Origin: Siphonobacter sp. BAB-5405
GTDB taxonomy: Bacteria; Bacteroidota; Bacteroidia; Cytophagales; Spirosomataceae
DNA: 64,000 nucleotides
Reading direction: 5' to 3'
NCBI RefSeq assembly: GCF_002872335.1
Contig: NZ_NJAG01000042.1
Span: 1 to 64,000, forward strand
The translations under genes and the position numbers were made by a program. Positions 8,685 to 18,050 of this stretch are shown here, in pieces. The first letter of the stretch is position 1. Each line of letters opens with the position of its first letter. The notes beneath the pieces are model-generated. The model was not told the origin of the DNA. It did not search any database and saw nothing but the letters and a program-made list of their open reading frames with translations.

Positions 8685-10379
8685 ATGAACTTTCGTTTTC
8701 TTTCGATACTAGGACTCAGCCTGTCGCTTACGCTGCTTTCGGGCTGTAAAGAGTACCTGAGCCAGGTGCCGCTGGACGCTCCGGCGACGGGCCAGTTTTT
8801 CAACAATCAAACCGAGATGAACGGGGCCCTGAATGCCGTGTACCGATCGGCGTACTGGAATACGGGCAATACGGCCTACCAGTCGATGATGGACGGCTGG
8901 ACGGACCTTGCCCTACTGCGGGGTGTGGATCTGGGCGAGGGCAACATTGACGTGTACAACGCCCACGCCAAATCCCTTTGGACGTTCGCCTATACCACCG
9001 TTCAGCGAGCCAACACATTGATTTCAGGCATGGAAACCGGTAAAAGCAGTGTATCGGCGGCAACGTTCAACCAGATTCAGGCCGAAGCCCGCGTACTTCG
9101 GGCCTACGCCTATTACCATTTGGTTTTTCTATTCGGTGACGTTCCCCTGATTACGAAGCCGCTGGAACCTTCAGAGTTTTATACGCAAACGCGGACTCCA
9201 CGAGCCGATGTGCTCAAGTTCATTTACCAGGAACTCGATGCCGCGATTGCCGTACTTCCCTGGACAACGAGCGATCAGGGCCGCGTCACGAAGGCTGTAG
9301 CTCTGGGGTATAAGGCCCGTACCGCTCTGTTCAACAAAGAGTATGCGGTCGCCGCCGAGGCTTCCAAACAAATTATCGACGGTGCAGGACTGAGTTTGAA
9401 TCCTAGCTTTGCTAATCTGTTTACCCGTACGGGTCAGACGGCCAATGCCGGAAAGGAAATCATGTTCCAGATTTTGTATTCGGATGCGGATGCCAACTCG
9501 GTTAATTACGTACCACTGGGCAGTATTTCCCGGGCCGCTGGTGGGCAGTCGGGTCGCTTTCCGCAGCAACGACTGGTGGATATGTTCGAAGCGAAGGATG
9601 GCAAACGCATTGACGAGTCGCCCCTGTACGATCCGGCTCAGCCGAGCAAAAATCGGGACATGCGACTGAAGTACACGGTAGCCATTCCCGGAGATACCAT
9701 CAGCATGAATCAGCAGACCCTGGTGTACACCATTTACAAAAACACCACATCTTTCCGCAATGCCGACGGTAGCTGGATTTCGCGGACCAACGCCGATTTT
9801 GACAATGCCTTTGGTCCGGCCAAAAGTGGTGTAGGTTTACTGCATACCAAGTACACCCTCACGCAGGAGAACGCGTTTCAATCCCGCGTAGGCTTTATTC
9901 TGATGCGATACGCCGAAATTCTGCTGATGTACGCTGAAGCCAAAATTGAACTTAATCAACTGGATGCTTCGGTAGTTACGGCTCTGAATCAGGTACGTCG
10001 CCGGGCGGGTCAGCCGGCGGTGGATGCCGCCATTCAGGGGGATCAAAACAAGTTACGTCAGCTCGTTCGTCGCGAACGCGTGGCTGAACTGGCCATGGAA
10101 GGCTTCCGCTGGTTTGACATTCGTCGCTGGGGTATTGCCGAAGTGGTCATGCCGCAAAAGGTAATGGGAGCGGCCAAAGATCCGGCCGTCGCTCCCGCCC
10201 CACCGACGTTCAAAACGAGTGCCGTCCATGATCTGAACAACATTCCGGTCTATACTACGAGCGAAAGTCAGCGACTGGTTCGGGAAATTCGCTACTGGTA
10301 CCCACGACTGGAATTGCTGCCCATACCCCAATCGGAACGCGACATTAATAAACAACTGACGCAAAATTCGGGCTGGTAA
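8685..10379 (+). CDS. RagB/SusD family nutrient-binding lipoprotein
   Basis: Surface lipoprotein that forms the lid of the SusC pore and binds the glycan. Seen: 564 residues; lipoprotein signal LTLLSGC with the lipidated Cys at about residue 21; TPR-like helices; the family segments EARVLRAYAYYHLVFLFGDVPLITKPL near residue 132-158 and LMYAEAKIELNQ with ALNQVRRRAGQPAV near 414-445; and the C-terminal RRERVAELAMEGFRWFDIRRWG and LLPIPQSERDINK typical of SusD. Pairs with the receptor immediately upstream (four-base gap). Downstream comes a 150-base gap with a stem-loop before the FAD enzyme, which may set different expression levels. Confidence 0.95.
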   Translation: MNFRFLSILGLSLSLTLLSGCKEYLSQVPLDAPATGQFFNNQTEMNGALNAVYRSAYWNTGNTAYQSMMDGWTDLALLRGVDLGEGNIDVYNAHAKSLWTFAYTTVQRANTLISGMETGKSSVSAATFNQIQAEARVLRAYAYYHLVFLFGDVPLITKPLEPSEFYTQTRTPRADVLKFIYQELDAAIAVLPWTTSDQGRVTKAVALGYKARTALFNKEYAVAAEASKQIIDGAGLSLNPSFANLFTRTGQTANAGKEIMFQILYSDADANSVNYVPLGSISRAAGGQSGRFPQQRLVDMFEAKDGKRIDESPLYDPAQPSKNRDMRLKYTVAIPGDTISMNQQTLVYTIYKNTTSFRNADGSWISRTNADFDNAFGPAKSGVGLLHTKYTLTQENAFQSRVGFILMRYAEILLMYAEAKIELNQLDASVVTALNQVRRRAGQPAVDAAIQGDQNKLRQLVRRERVAELAMEGFRWFDIRRWGIAEVVMPQKVMGAAKDPAVAPAPPTFKTSAVHDLNNIPVYTTSESQRLVREIRYWYPRLELLPIPQSERDINKQLTQNSGW

Positions 10380-10392
10380 AGCCCTCGTATCT

Positions 10393-10421
10393 CTTCCCGA
10401 AAGGTTCAACTTTTCGGGAAG
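10393..10421 (+). terminator. Stem-loop after SusD (attenuator or mRNA-stabilising hairpin)
   Basis: CTTCCCGAAA pairs perfectly with TTTCGGGAAG around a 9-base loop, 14 bases after the SusD stop. No T-run follows, so it is more likely a processing or partial-attenuation hairpin than a complete terminator. Hairpins in this place are common after susD genes, where they keep susCD mRNA more abundant than the downstream enzymes. Confidence 0.55.
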
Positions 10422-10531
10422 ATTCCATGAAGATGAAACGTTCGACCCAACCTTAATTTCCAGTATCTATTTTCAAGTACCCAATAAGCAGCGACTGCTT
10501 TTCCATTTACACGCTTCGGAATAACCGAAGA

Positions 10532-12259
10532 ATGCTTATGAATCGACGTCATTTCATTGAACGCGTATCCCTGACGAGCGGAGGTCTTTTTTCGACCTCC
10601 TTTCTGTCGTTTTCTTCGTACGCCGCAAGTACGGAATCTTCCTTGGCTACTACAGCCGCTGACCACCGATCCGCCGACGTCATTGTGGCGGGGGGCGGCC
10701 TCGGCGGTTGTGCCGCAGCTTTATCCGCTCTTCGCAATGGCCTGAAGGTGGTACTGACCGAGGAGACCGACTGGATCGGTGGGCAGATTACCCAACAGGG
10801 CGTCCCCCCCGATGAGCACCCCTGGATTGAAACGCACGGAGCCACGCGGCTTTATCGCGATTTCCGTACGGCCGTTCGCCAGTACTACCAGACCTATTAC
10901 CCGCTTACGGACGCTGCCCGCACTCGGACGCATCTGAACCCCGGTGACGGTACCGTTTCCAAACTTTGTCACGAACCCAAAGTGGCCTTGGCGGTTTTGC
11001 TGCAAATGCTGGCTCCGTACCAGAGTTCACGGCAACTGGTCCTGCTACTCGAACATAAAATCGTAGCGGCGGATGTAACCGGCGATCAGGTAAAAGCACT
11101 GAAAGCCCGCAGTCTGCGGAGTGGAAAAGAGCTGGTACTCGAAGCTCCGTATTTCGTAGATGCCACGGAATTGGGTGATTTGTTACCGCTCACGAAAACG
11201 GAATTTGTTACCGGGGCTGAATCCCGCCAGCAAACTCGCGAACTGCACGCCCCGGAAAAAGCCGATCCGAACAACGTACAGGCCTTTACGATGTGTATGG
11301 CGATGGATTATCTGCCCGGCGAAACGCACATCATCGACAAACCGAAAGAATATAACTTCTGGCGAAACCTGACGCCAAAACTGACGCCCGCCTGGTCGGG
11401 ACGGTTGCTGGATCTTCAGTATTCCAACCCCAAAACGCTGGAGCCCAAAGCCCTCGGTTTTAATCCCGAAGGCGTAGCCACGGGCGATAAACTGAACCTC
11501 TGGAATTACCGTCGCATCCTCAGTAAAGCGAATTTTAAACCCGGTACCTTCGCGGGTGATATTTCCATCGTCAACTGGCCGCAGAACGATTACACGCTGG
11601 GAAACCTGATCGGAGCAAGCGAGAAAGATTTTAAACACCACGTCGATCGGGCCAAACAACTGAGTCTGTCCCTACTGTACTGGCTGCAAACCGAGGCTCC
11701 CCGTCCCGACGGCGGACAGGGTTGGGCGGGTCTGCGACTGCGTCCGGACATTATGGGTACGGAAGACGGACTGGCGAAATACCCCTACATCCGCGAGTCC
11801 CGACGAATCAAGGCCCTGTTTACCATTCTGGAAGAACACGTCGGAGCCGACAACCGGGCAATGATTACCGGGAAGAAAACCGGTAACACCGCCGCTCCGT
11901 TTGCGGATAGCGTGGGTGTGGGCTATTACCACATCGACCTGCACCCGAGTACGGCGGGCAATAATTACATCGATTTCGGCTCACTACCCTTCCAGATTCC
12001 GTTGGGGGCTCTGATTCCGCAACGGGTCCAAAACCTGCTTCCGGCCAATAAGAACATCGGTACAACGCATATTACCAACGGCTGTTACCGCCTGCATCCG
12101 GTTGAATGGAGCATTGGCGAAGCCGTGGGCATGCTGGTGGCCTATGCCCAACAGAAGAAGGTAACGCCGAAAGCCGTCCATGAAAAACTCAATCTGCGGG
12201 AAGAATTTCAGAAAATGGTTCGTAGTCAGGGTATTGAAACGCAGTGGCCTTCGGCTTAA
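10532..12259 (+). CDS. Exported FAD-dependent oxidoreductase
   Basis: Seen: 575 residues; NRRHFIERVSLTSGG at the N-terminus is a twin-arginine-like leader (second ATG at 10538 starts MNRRHF and may be the true start); Rossmann dinucleotide motif VAGGGLGGCAAALSA at about residues 52-66 followed by an acidic strand end (LTEETDWIGGQ). The WIGGQ segment and the late GNNYIDFGSLPFQIP and GCYRLHPVEWSIGEAVG segments fit the FAD_oxidored (PF12831) family. Known: members are flavoproteins of mostly unknown substrate, frequently in glycan loci of Bacteroidota. A folded flavoprotein must be exported by Tat, consistent with the leader. Inferred: oxidises a sugar or glycoside in the periplasm. 12 bases before the GH20 gene. 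Confidence 0.8.
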   Translation: MLMNRRHFIERVSLTSGGLFSTSFLSFSSYAASTESSLATTAADHRSADVIVAGGGLGGCAAALSALRNGLKVVLTEETDWIGGQITQQGVPPDEHPWIETHGATRLYRDFRTAVRQYYQTYYPLTDAARTRTHLNPGDGTVSKLCHEPKVALAVLLQMLAPYQSSRQLVLLLEHKIVAADVTGDQVKALKARSLRSGKELVLEAPYFVDATELGDLLPLTKTEFVTGAESRQQTRELHAPEKADPNNVQAFTMCMAMDYLPGETHIIDKPKEYNFWRNLTPKLTPAWSGRLLDLQYSNPKTLEPKALGFNPEGVATGDKLNLWNYRRILSKANFKPGTFAGDISIVNWPQNDYTLGNLIGASEKDFKHHVDRAKQLSLSLLYWLQTEAPRPDGGQGWAGLRLRPDIMGTEDGLAKYPYIRESRRIKALFTILEEHVGADNRAMITGKKTGNTAAPFADSVGVGYYHIDLHPSTAGNNYIDFGSLPFQIPLGALIPQRVQNLLPANKNIGTTHITNGCYRLHPVEWSIGEAVGMLVAYAQQKKVTPKAVHEKLNLREEFQKMVRSQGIETQWPSA

Positions 12260-12271
12260 TCGCTTAGTTGT

Positions 12272-14089
12272 ATGGGAATGAATCGATTTTATAAAGTACT
12301 GGCTCTGGCCCTGGTGACGACCGTTGCCTCGGCCCAGCTGCCCGCCCTGATTCCGGCTCCCCAAACACTGGAAGCGGGCACGGGTACCTTTACGCTTACC
12401 ACTCAAACGCGATTGATCGTAAACACTCCGGAGCTTCGCCGGATGATCGCCGAGCAGTTGCCGCAGCTACCAAAGGGTAGCTCCGCTACCTCCACGATTA
12501 CCGTTTCGCTCGCTCCGGCGGCCGATTTGGGTTCGGAAGGCTACGACCTGCGGGTAACGTCCAAAGGCATTACGCTCACGGCTCCCAAAGCCGCTGGTAT
12601 TTTCTACGGCATTCAAACCCTTCGGCAATTGTTACCCGAAGGAAAAACGGCGTTGCCTCAGACGATTCCGGCGGTACACGTTCGGGATCAGCCGCGTTTT
12701 GGCTGGCGGGGACTGATGCTGGATGTCAGTCGGCATTTTTACGATAAGGCCTTTGTCAAACGGTACATCGATCAGATGGCCCGGTATAAATTCAACGTCT
12801 TCCACTGGCACTTAACGGATGACCAGGGCTGGCGGGTACAGATCAACCGACTACCGAAACTGACGCAGGTGGGAGCCTGGCGGGTACCCCGGACAGGTCG
12901 CTGGTGGGATCTGGAGAATACCCAGCCGGGCGAAGTACCTTCCTACGGGGGCTTCTATACGCAGGACGACATTCGCGAAGTAGTGGCCTACGCCCAGCAG
13001 CGACATATCACCGTCGTTCCCGAAATCGATATGCCCGGCCACATCATGTCGGCGATTGCGGCGTATCCGCAACTGACCTGCGGGCAGCTACCTACCGAGG
13101 TACCGCCGAACGGGAAGCTTTACAAAGTGAAAGACAATACGCTCAACCCTTGCCGGGACAGCACGTATCTGTTCATCGATCAGGTCTTTACCGAAATTGC
13201 TGAATTATTCCCCGGTCCGTACATCCACGTGGGGGGTGACGAAGCTTATAAGGGCTTTTGGGAGAAATGCGACGAATGCCGGACGTTGATGAAAAAACAG
13301 GGGATTAAGAACGTTGAGGAGTTGCAGAGTTACTTCATCAAACGCGTTGAAAAAATCGTTCAGTCGAAGGGTAAAAAACTCATTGGTTGGGATGAAATCC
13401 TGGAAGGCGGACTCGCTCCCGACGCCACGGTGATGAGTTGGCACGGCCTGAAAGGCGGTATCGAAGCCGCCCGGCAGGGTCACCCGGTGATTATGACGCC
13501 GCACCAGTTTTGCTACCTCGATCTGTACCAGGGTGATCCGAGTGCGGAACCCAGTACCTACGGCATGTGCCGACTGAGCAAAAGCTATGCATTTGAACCT
13601 CTTCCCGACAGTATAAAGGCTGAGCTGGTACTGGGTGGTCAGGGTAATTTGTGGACCGAATCCGTACCCAACGAACGGCACGTCGAATACATGACCTGGC
13701 CACGAGCTTTTGCCATTGCCGAAGTACTCTGGTCGCCGAAAAATCAGCGAAACTGGCCTGATTTTGTCCATCGGGTGGAAAGTCACTTCAAGCGGCTGGA
13801 CGTGCAGGATGTCAATTATTCCCGCAGTATGTACAATCCGATCGTTACGTCGGTGAAAAAGCATCCGACCGGCTTGATGGAACTGGTACTCGATCATGAA
13901 TTACCGGATGTGGAATTGTACTACTCGACGGACAATACCATTCCTGATCGTCATTTTCCGAAATACACGCAACCGTTTCTGATGCCCAAAGGAGCCGACC
14001 GCGTGAAAGTGGTGGCTTACGCCAAGGGTAAACCCATCGGCCGGATGTTGGAACTGACGACTGCCGACATGGAAAAACGGGCTCAATAA
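12272..14089 (+). CDS. GH20 beta-N-acetylhexosaminidase
   Basis: Secreted exo-enzyme releasing terminal GlcNAc or GalNAc from glycans or chito-oligosaccharides by substrate-assisted catalysis. Seen: 605 residues; signal peptide ending VASAQ at about residue 22; GH20b N-terminal domain to about residue 145; catalytic barrel opening with RFGWRGLMLDVSRHFY; substrate loop FHWHLTDDQGWRVQI; IPEIDMPGH-like segment (VPEIDMPGHIMSA); and the catalytic Asp-Glu pair in HVGGDEAYKGFW at about residues 323-324. WTESVPNERHVEYMTWPR closes the barrel, and a short C-terminal Fn3-like chitobiase domain follows (YYSTDNTIPD). The start may be 12272 or 12278. This is the best evidence for the amino-sugar specificity of the operon. 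Confidence 0.95.
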   Translation: MGMNRFYKVLALALVTTVASAQLPALIPAPQTLEAGTGTFTLTTQTRLIVNTPELRRMIAEQLPQLPKGSSATSTITVSLAPAADLGSEGYDLRVTSKGITLTAPKAAGIFYGIQTLRQLLPEGKTALPQTIPAVHVRDQPRFGWRGLMLDVSRHFYDKAFVKRYIDQMARYKFNVFHWHLTDDQGWRVQINRLPKLTQVGAWRVPRTGRWWDLENTQPGEVPSYGGFYTQDDIREVVAYAQQRHITVVPEIDMPGHIMSAIAAYPQLTCGQLPTEVPPNGKLYKVKDNTLNPCRDSTYLFIDQVFTEIAELFPGPYIHVGGDEAYKGFWEKCDECRTLMKKQGIKNVEELQSYFIKRVEKIVQSKGKKLIGWDEILEGGLAPDATVMSWHGLKGGIEAARQGHPVIMTPHQFCYLDLYQGDPSAEPSTYGMCRLSKSYAFEPLPDSIKAELVLGGQGNLWTESVPNERHVEYMTWPRAFAIAEVLWSPKNQRNWPDFVHRVESHFKRLDVQDVNYSRSMYNPIVTSVKKHPTGLMELVLDHELPDVELYYSTDNTIPDRHFPKYTQPFLMPKGADRVKVVAYAKGKPIGRMLELTTADMEKRAQ

Positions 14090-14095
14090 ACGGGG

Positions 14096-16760
14096 TTGAT
14101 TGGTATGAAAACAGCAACGATTATTCTCGGATTAGCTGCTCTGGCGAGTACGCTTTCTTTTCGACCGTACCATCATAGCGAATCGGACACGCCGCCGGAT
14201 AGCAGTCGGTTTACCGTCATGCCACTGGTACAGGGACTGGACGAACCCATGGGCATGGCCTTGCTCCCCAACCGGAACGTGGTCATTGCCGAACGCAAGG
14301 GCGGCGTACGCCTGTACGATGCCCAGGAAAAGCAACTGAAAACCATTGCCAATCTGAACGTATTCAGCGGGATTGAAGACGGATTACTCGGCGTAGCGGC
14401 CGACCCGGATTTTGAACGCAATCACTGGCTCTATCTGTATTACGGCGTGGGCGGCGAAAAATGGATTAGTCACCTGTCCCGCTTCGAACTCAAGGGCGAT
14501 CAGCTTGATCTGGCTTCCAAAAAAGTATTGCTCGAAATTCCGACGCAACGGAAGTACTGCTGCCATTCGGCGGGGGTACGTGACTTTTTCCAAGGGTTTG
14601 CTGTACCTGTCCACGGGTGACAATACGAATGCGGAAGAAATCGAAGGGCACAATCCTACCGATGAACGACCCGGTCGGGAACTCTCCGACGATCAGGCTT
14701 CCACGGCGAATAGTAATGATTTACGGGGCAAGATTCTGCGGATCAAACCCGAAGCCGACGGTACCTATACCATTCCTGAAGGCAATCTCTTTCCCAAAGA
14801 CGGCTCGAAAGGACGGCCCGAAATTTACGTGATGGGTTGTCGAAATCCCTTCCGCGTATCGGTCGATCCCAAAAATGGCTTCGTCTACTGGGGGGACGTT
14901 GGACCGGATACCCAAGTGCCCGCCGAGGAAGGAACCCTGAGTTACGACGAGATCAATCAGGCCCGTAAACCCGGCTTTTTTGGTTATCCCTACTTTCTGG
15001 GAAATAACGAAGCTTTTCCGAAGTACGACTTTGCTACCAAAAAGGAAGGCCCCAAGCAGGACCCAGCTCATCCGGTGAATCGTTCCCCCAACAATACGGG
15101 CGTGAAAGAATTACCGCCCGCTCAACCCGCCATGATCTGGTACGGGAAAGGTCCATCTAAACGCTGGCCCTTGGTCGGCAAAGGCGGAGCTAGTGCCATG
15201 GCAGGTCCGGTGTATTATCGTGACGAATACCCGCAGGGCAGTTATCGCTTACCCGCGTACTACAACGGCAAACTCTTCATTTACGACTGGATCCGCCGCT
15301 GGATTATGGCCGTGACGCTGGACGAACAGGGGAACTACGTGAAGATGGAGCCCTTCCTACCCCAACTCAATGTCGTGGCTCCCATGGACATGCAGCTAGC
15401 TGCGGACGGAGCCATCTATTTACTCGCTTACGGTACCAACTGGTTTGCTAATAATGCCGACGCGGGTCTGTACCGCATCGAGTACGCGGAAGGTAATCGC
15501 AACCCCGTGGCGGATATTCAGGTGGATCACCGCTACGGAGCGGCTCCGTTGAAGGTACATTTATCCGCGGCTCGTTCCAAAGATTACGACCCCGGTGATC
15601 AGCTCACATTTGAGTGGCAGGTGGGCAAACAAACGCTGAAAGGTACGGAGGTATCCCCGACTTTCGAGAAGCCTGGCGTCTATCCCGTTACGCTCACGGC
15701 CATTGATTCGCAGGGTGGAAAAGGTACGGCTGCGGTTACCATTAAGGTAGGTAATACGCCGCCGAAGGTTGAAATTCTTTCGACGAGCAACCGGAGTTTT
15801 TACTGGGATCATTCGCGACTGAACTATCAGGTACGGATCACCGACCGCGAAGACCAGAAGATTGATCCGACCCAGACGAAGCTTTCGTTTACGTACCTGG
15901 ACTACGGAAAGGACCTGGCCAGCGTTTTGTCAGGAAATTCGCATACTCCAACCGCTCAGGTGAAAGGCGAAAAACTGTTTCTGGCTTCCGACTGCAAATC
16001 CTGCCATGCCCTGGCGACGGCTTCCATCGGACCAAACTTGCAGGCCATTGCCGGGAAGTACAAGGACGATGCCGTTGATCGGCTGGCTCAGAAAGTCATC
16101 AAGGGCGGTAGCGGCGTTTGGGGCAAGTACGCGATGAGTCCGCACCCCGATCTGTCCATCGCCGATGCTCAGGAAATGGTTCGCTATATTCTTTCGCTGA
16201 CTCAGCAAACGAAGACCTTACCGCTGTCGGGTATCTTATCGCTCAACCAGCATTCTGCCAAAAATTCGGACGGTGCCTACGTACTGCTGGCTCGTTACAC
16301 TGACCGGGGTGCTCACGGGATTGAACCGTTGACGAGTCGCGAACATCTGGTTTTGCGTAACCCATTGCTTCAGCTGGAAGACAATGATCGGGGTACAGTT
16401 GGCGTCGTCATCGCCACGGCCAACAATGGCTATCAATCGTACATCCGGAAGATTTACGATCAGACGTATGTGGCCTTTCATCACCTGGATTTGGTAGGCA
16501 TTCGGCAGATCAAATTTCGGTTCCTGTCCTACGGCGAGGGCGGTCAGGTGGAGATTCGGCAGGATGGGGTAAGCGGTCCTGTAATCGGTCGGGTCACACT
16601 GCCAGCCGGGAAAGCTAACGTAGTAAATGGATGGAAAGAAGTACAAACGCCGATCCAGCCAGCCAAAGGCTTTCACGATCTGTACCTGGTTTTCAGAAAT
16701 CCAGAAGCGGCTCCCAAGCAAGAGCTCTTTTACCTCGACTGGATGTCGATGGAACGTTAA
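14096..16760 (+). pseudogene. PQQ-type sugar dehydrogenase-PKD-cytochrome c fusion, frameshifted
   Basis: Seen: two overlapping frames together encode one protein. Codons from 14096 read a signal peptide and the first propeller blades up to CCHSAG; after that the homologous protein continues in the frame ending at 16760 (YVTFSKGLLYLSTGDN). Against the intact paralogue (60514-63174) this stretch is 2 bases short net, within a run of five G near 14573-14578. The rest holds the six-bladed GSDH-like propeller, a PKD domain (about residues 480-565), a single haem-c motif CKSCH near residue 632 and a C-terminal CBM6-like module. Known: such proteins oxidise sugars with PQQ and pass electrons to the fused cytochrome. 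Last gene of the operon, 6 bases after GH20. A real mutation or a homopolymer sequencing error. Confidence 0.8.
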
Positions 16761-16771
16761 TGGTTGCTAGG

Positions 16772-16818
16772 CTACGAAAAAAGGCCAGCCTTCTGCCGAG
16801 GGCTGGCTTTTTTCGTAG
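16772..16818. terminator. Bidirectional terminator between the operon and the ROK gene
   Basis: CTACGAAAAAAGGCCAGCC pairs with GGCTGGCTTTTTTCGTAG around a 10-base loop with a single bulged G. The A6/T6 flanks provide a T-tract for transcription in either direction. It sits 11 bases after the PQQ gene stop and 26 bases before the stop of the convergent ROK gene. Confidence 0.9.
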
Positions 16819-16844
16819 TATGCTGTATCAAACAATGGAATAAG

Positions 16845-18050
16845 CTAGACCAACGAAAGCAGTCGGTCGCGAACCAGTAGGCAGGCACCTACAATACCCG
16901 CGTGCTCGCCCAATTTCGACATTTTCACCTGCGTATCATTGTTGACCAGACTCAGGGAGTATTTGTTAATGGCCGTTTTGATGGGTAAGTAGATGTAATC
17001 CTGCGTGGTAGCCAGACTGCCGCCAAGAATGATCAGTTCCGGGTTAAAGACATTGATCAGAAAGGCAATGCCCCGCCCGATGTTCTCGCCCAGTTGAGCC
17101 ATGAGTTCGATGGCCAGTACGTCGTCGTTTTTGGCCGCCTGAATAATGTCCTGCATCTGAATCTGATCCGGCTGTAGCCCCGTACGGGTCAGAACGGAAG
17201 TAGACCCTTCGCGTATTTTTTCCTGAAACAATCGCGTCAAAGCCCAGCCGGAGGCTTCCGTTTCCAGACAGCCTTTCTTGCCGCAGTGACAAATGAGTTC
17301 ATTATCAAAAATGGGCACGTGACCGAGTTCCCCGGCGTAACCCGATTTCCCGTAGTACAACTGCCCATCAATGAGAATGCCTACGCCGATGCCAAAATCC
17401 AGGTTGAGAAAAAATACATTTTTTTCTTTTTCTACGATTCCATTGCAGAATTCACCGTAAGCCATGGCTCGGGAGTCGTTTTCCAGAAAGACCCGGTACC
17501 CTACTTTCTTCTCAATGATTTCGCTGAGCGGTCGTTCCTCGAAAAAGAAAAAGCTATAACTGTAACCCGTGGCGTAATTAATCCGGCCGGAAAGATTGAT
17601 TCCGATACCCAGAATTTTGGTTTTCGGAATCGTTAAACCCGCGATGAAACCAGTAATTAATTCACAAAGCGTATCCAGCGATTCGGTGGTATTGTCGAGC
17701 GTATACGGCAAATTCTCGGTTACTTTCAGCAGGTTTTTCTGCAAATCAAGCAGGCCAATGTTGATGTGCGTATGTTTGACATCCACGCCAATAAAAAAAG
17801 CGGAATCGGCAACTACTCCGTACAGATTGGGCTTACGACCACCCGTAGAATCAATTTTGCCGTAATCCTGAATCAATCCTTCCTGAATCAGCTCATTGAC
17901 GGTTGAAGTCACCTTGGGAATACTGATGGCTAATTCTTTACTTAATTCGGGAATGATGGCGTTACCGACGTTCGCAAAATAACTCAGAATGCTTCGTTTC
18001 GGATCGATACTTTTATGCGTAGTTCGGGTCTCGCTTACTACCTTGGTCAT
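16845..18050 (-). CDS. ROK family transcriptional regulator
   Basis: Sugar-responsive repressor. Seen: 401 residues; N-terminal winged helix (about 18-80: RSILSYFANVGNAIIPELSK, then TVNELIQEGLIQDYG and STGGRKP); ROK ATPase-like fold starting FIGVDVKHTHINIGLLD at about residue 91; the acidic catalytic-region segment LENDSRAMAYGEF; and the zinc motif CHCGKKGCLE near residues 252-262. Known: NagC/Mlc/XylR-type ROK repressors release DNA on binding GlcNAc-6-P, glucose or xylose, and Bacteroides encode ROK proteins in nan/nag loci. It converges on the end of the amino-sugar operon with a shared terminator. Inferred: regulates that operon, possibly through the palindrome at 1451-1472. Confidence 0.9.
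   Translation of the reverse strand: MTKVVSETRTTHKSIDPKRSILSYFANVGNAIIPELSKELAISIPKVTSTVNELIQEGLIQDYGKIDSTGGRKPNLYGVVADSAFFIGVDVKHTHINIGLLDLQKNLLKVTENLPYTLDNTTESLDTLCELITGFIAGLTIPKTKILGIGINLSGRINYATGYSYSFFFFEERPLSEIIEKKVGYRVFLENDSRAMAYGEFCNGIVEKEKNVFFLNLDFGIGVGILIDGQLYYGKSGYAGELGHVPIFDNELICHCGKKGCLETEASGWALTRLFQEKIREGSTSVLTRTGLQPDQIQMQDIIQAAKNDDVLAIELMAQLGENIGRGIAFLINVFNPELIILGGSLATTQDYIYLPIKTAINKYSLSLVNNDTQVKMSKLGEHAGIVGACLLVRDRLLSLV

Noticed and set aside
13205-13897. 230-codon minus-strand ORF inside GH20
   Set aside because: The plus frame carries the catalytic Asp-Glu and barrel motifs. The antisense frame is an open shadow without recognisable content.
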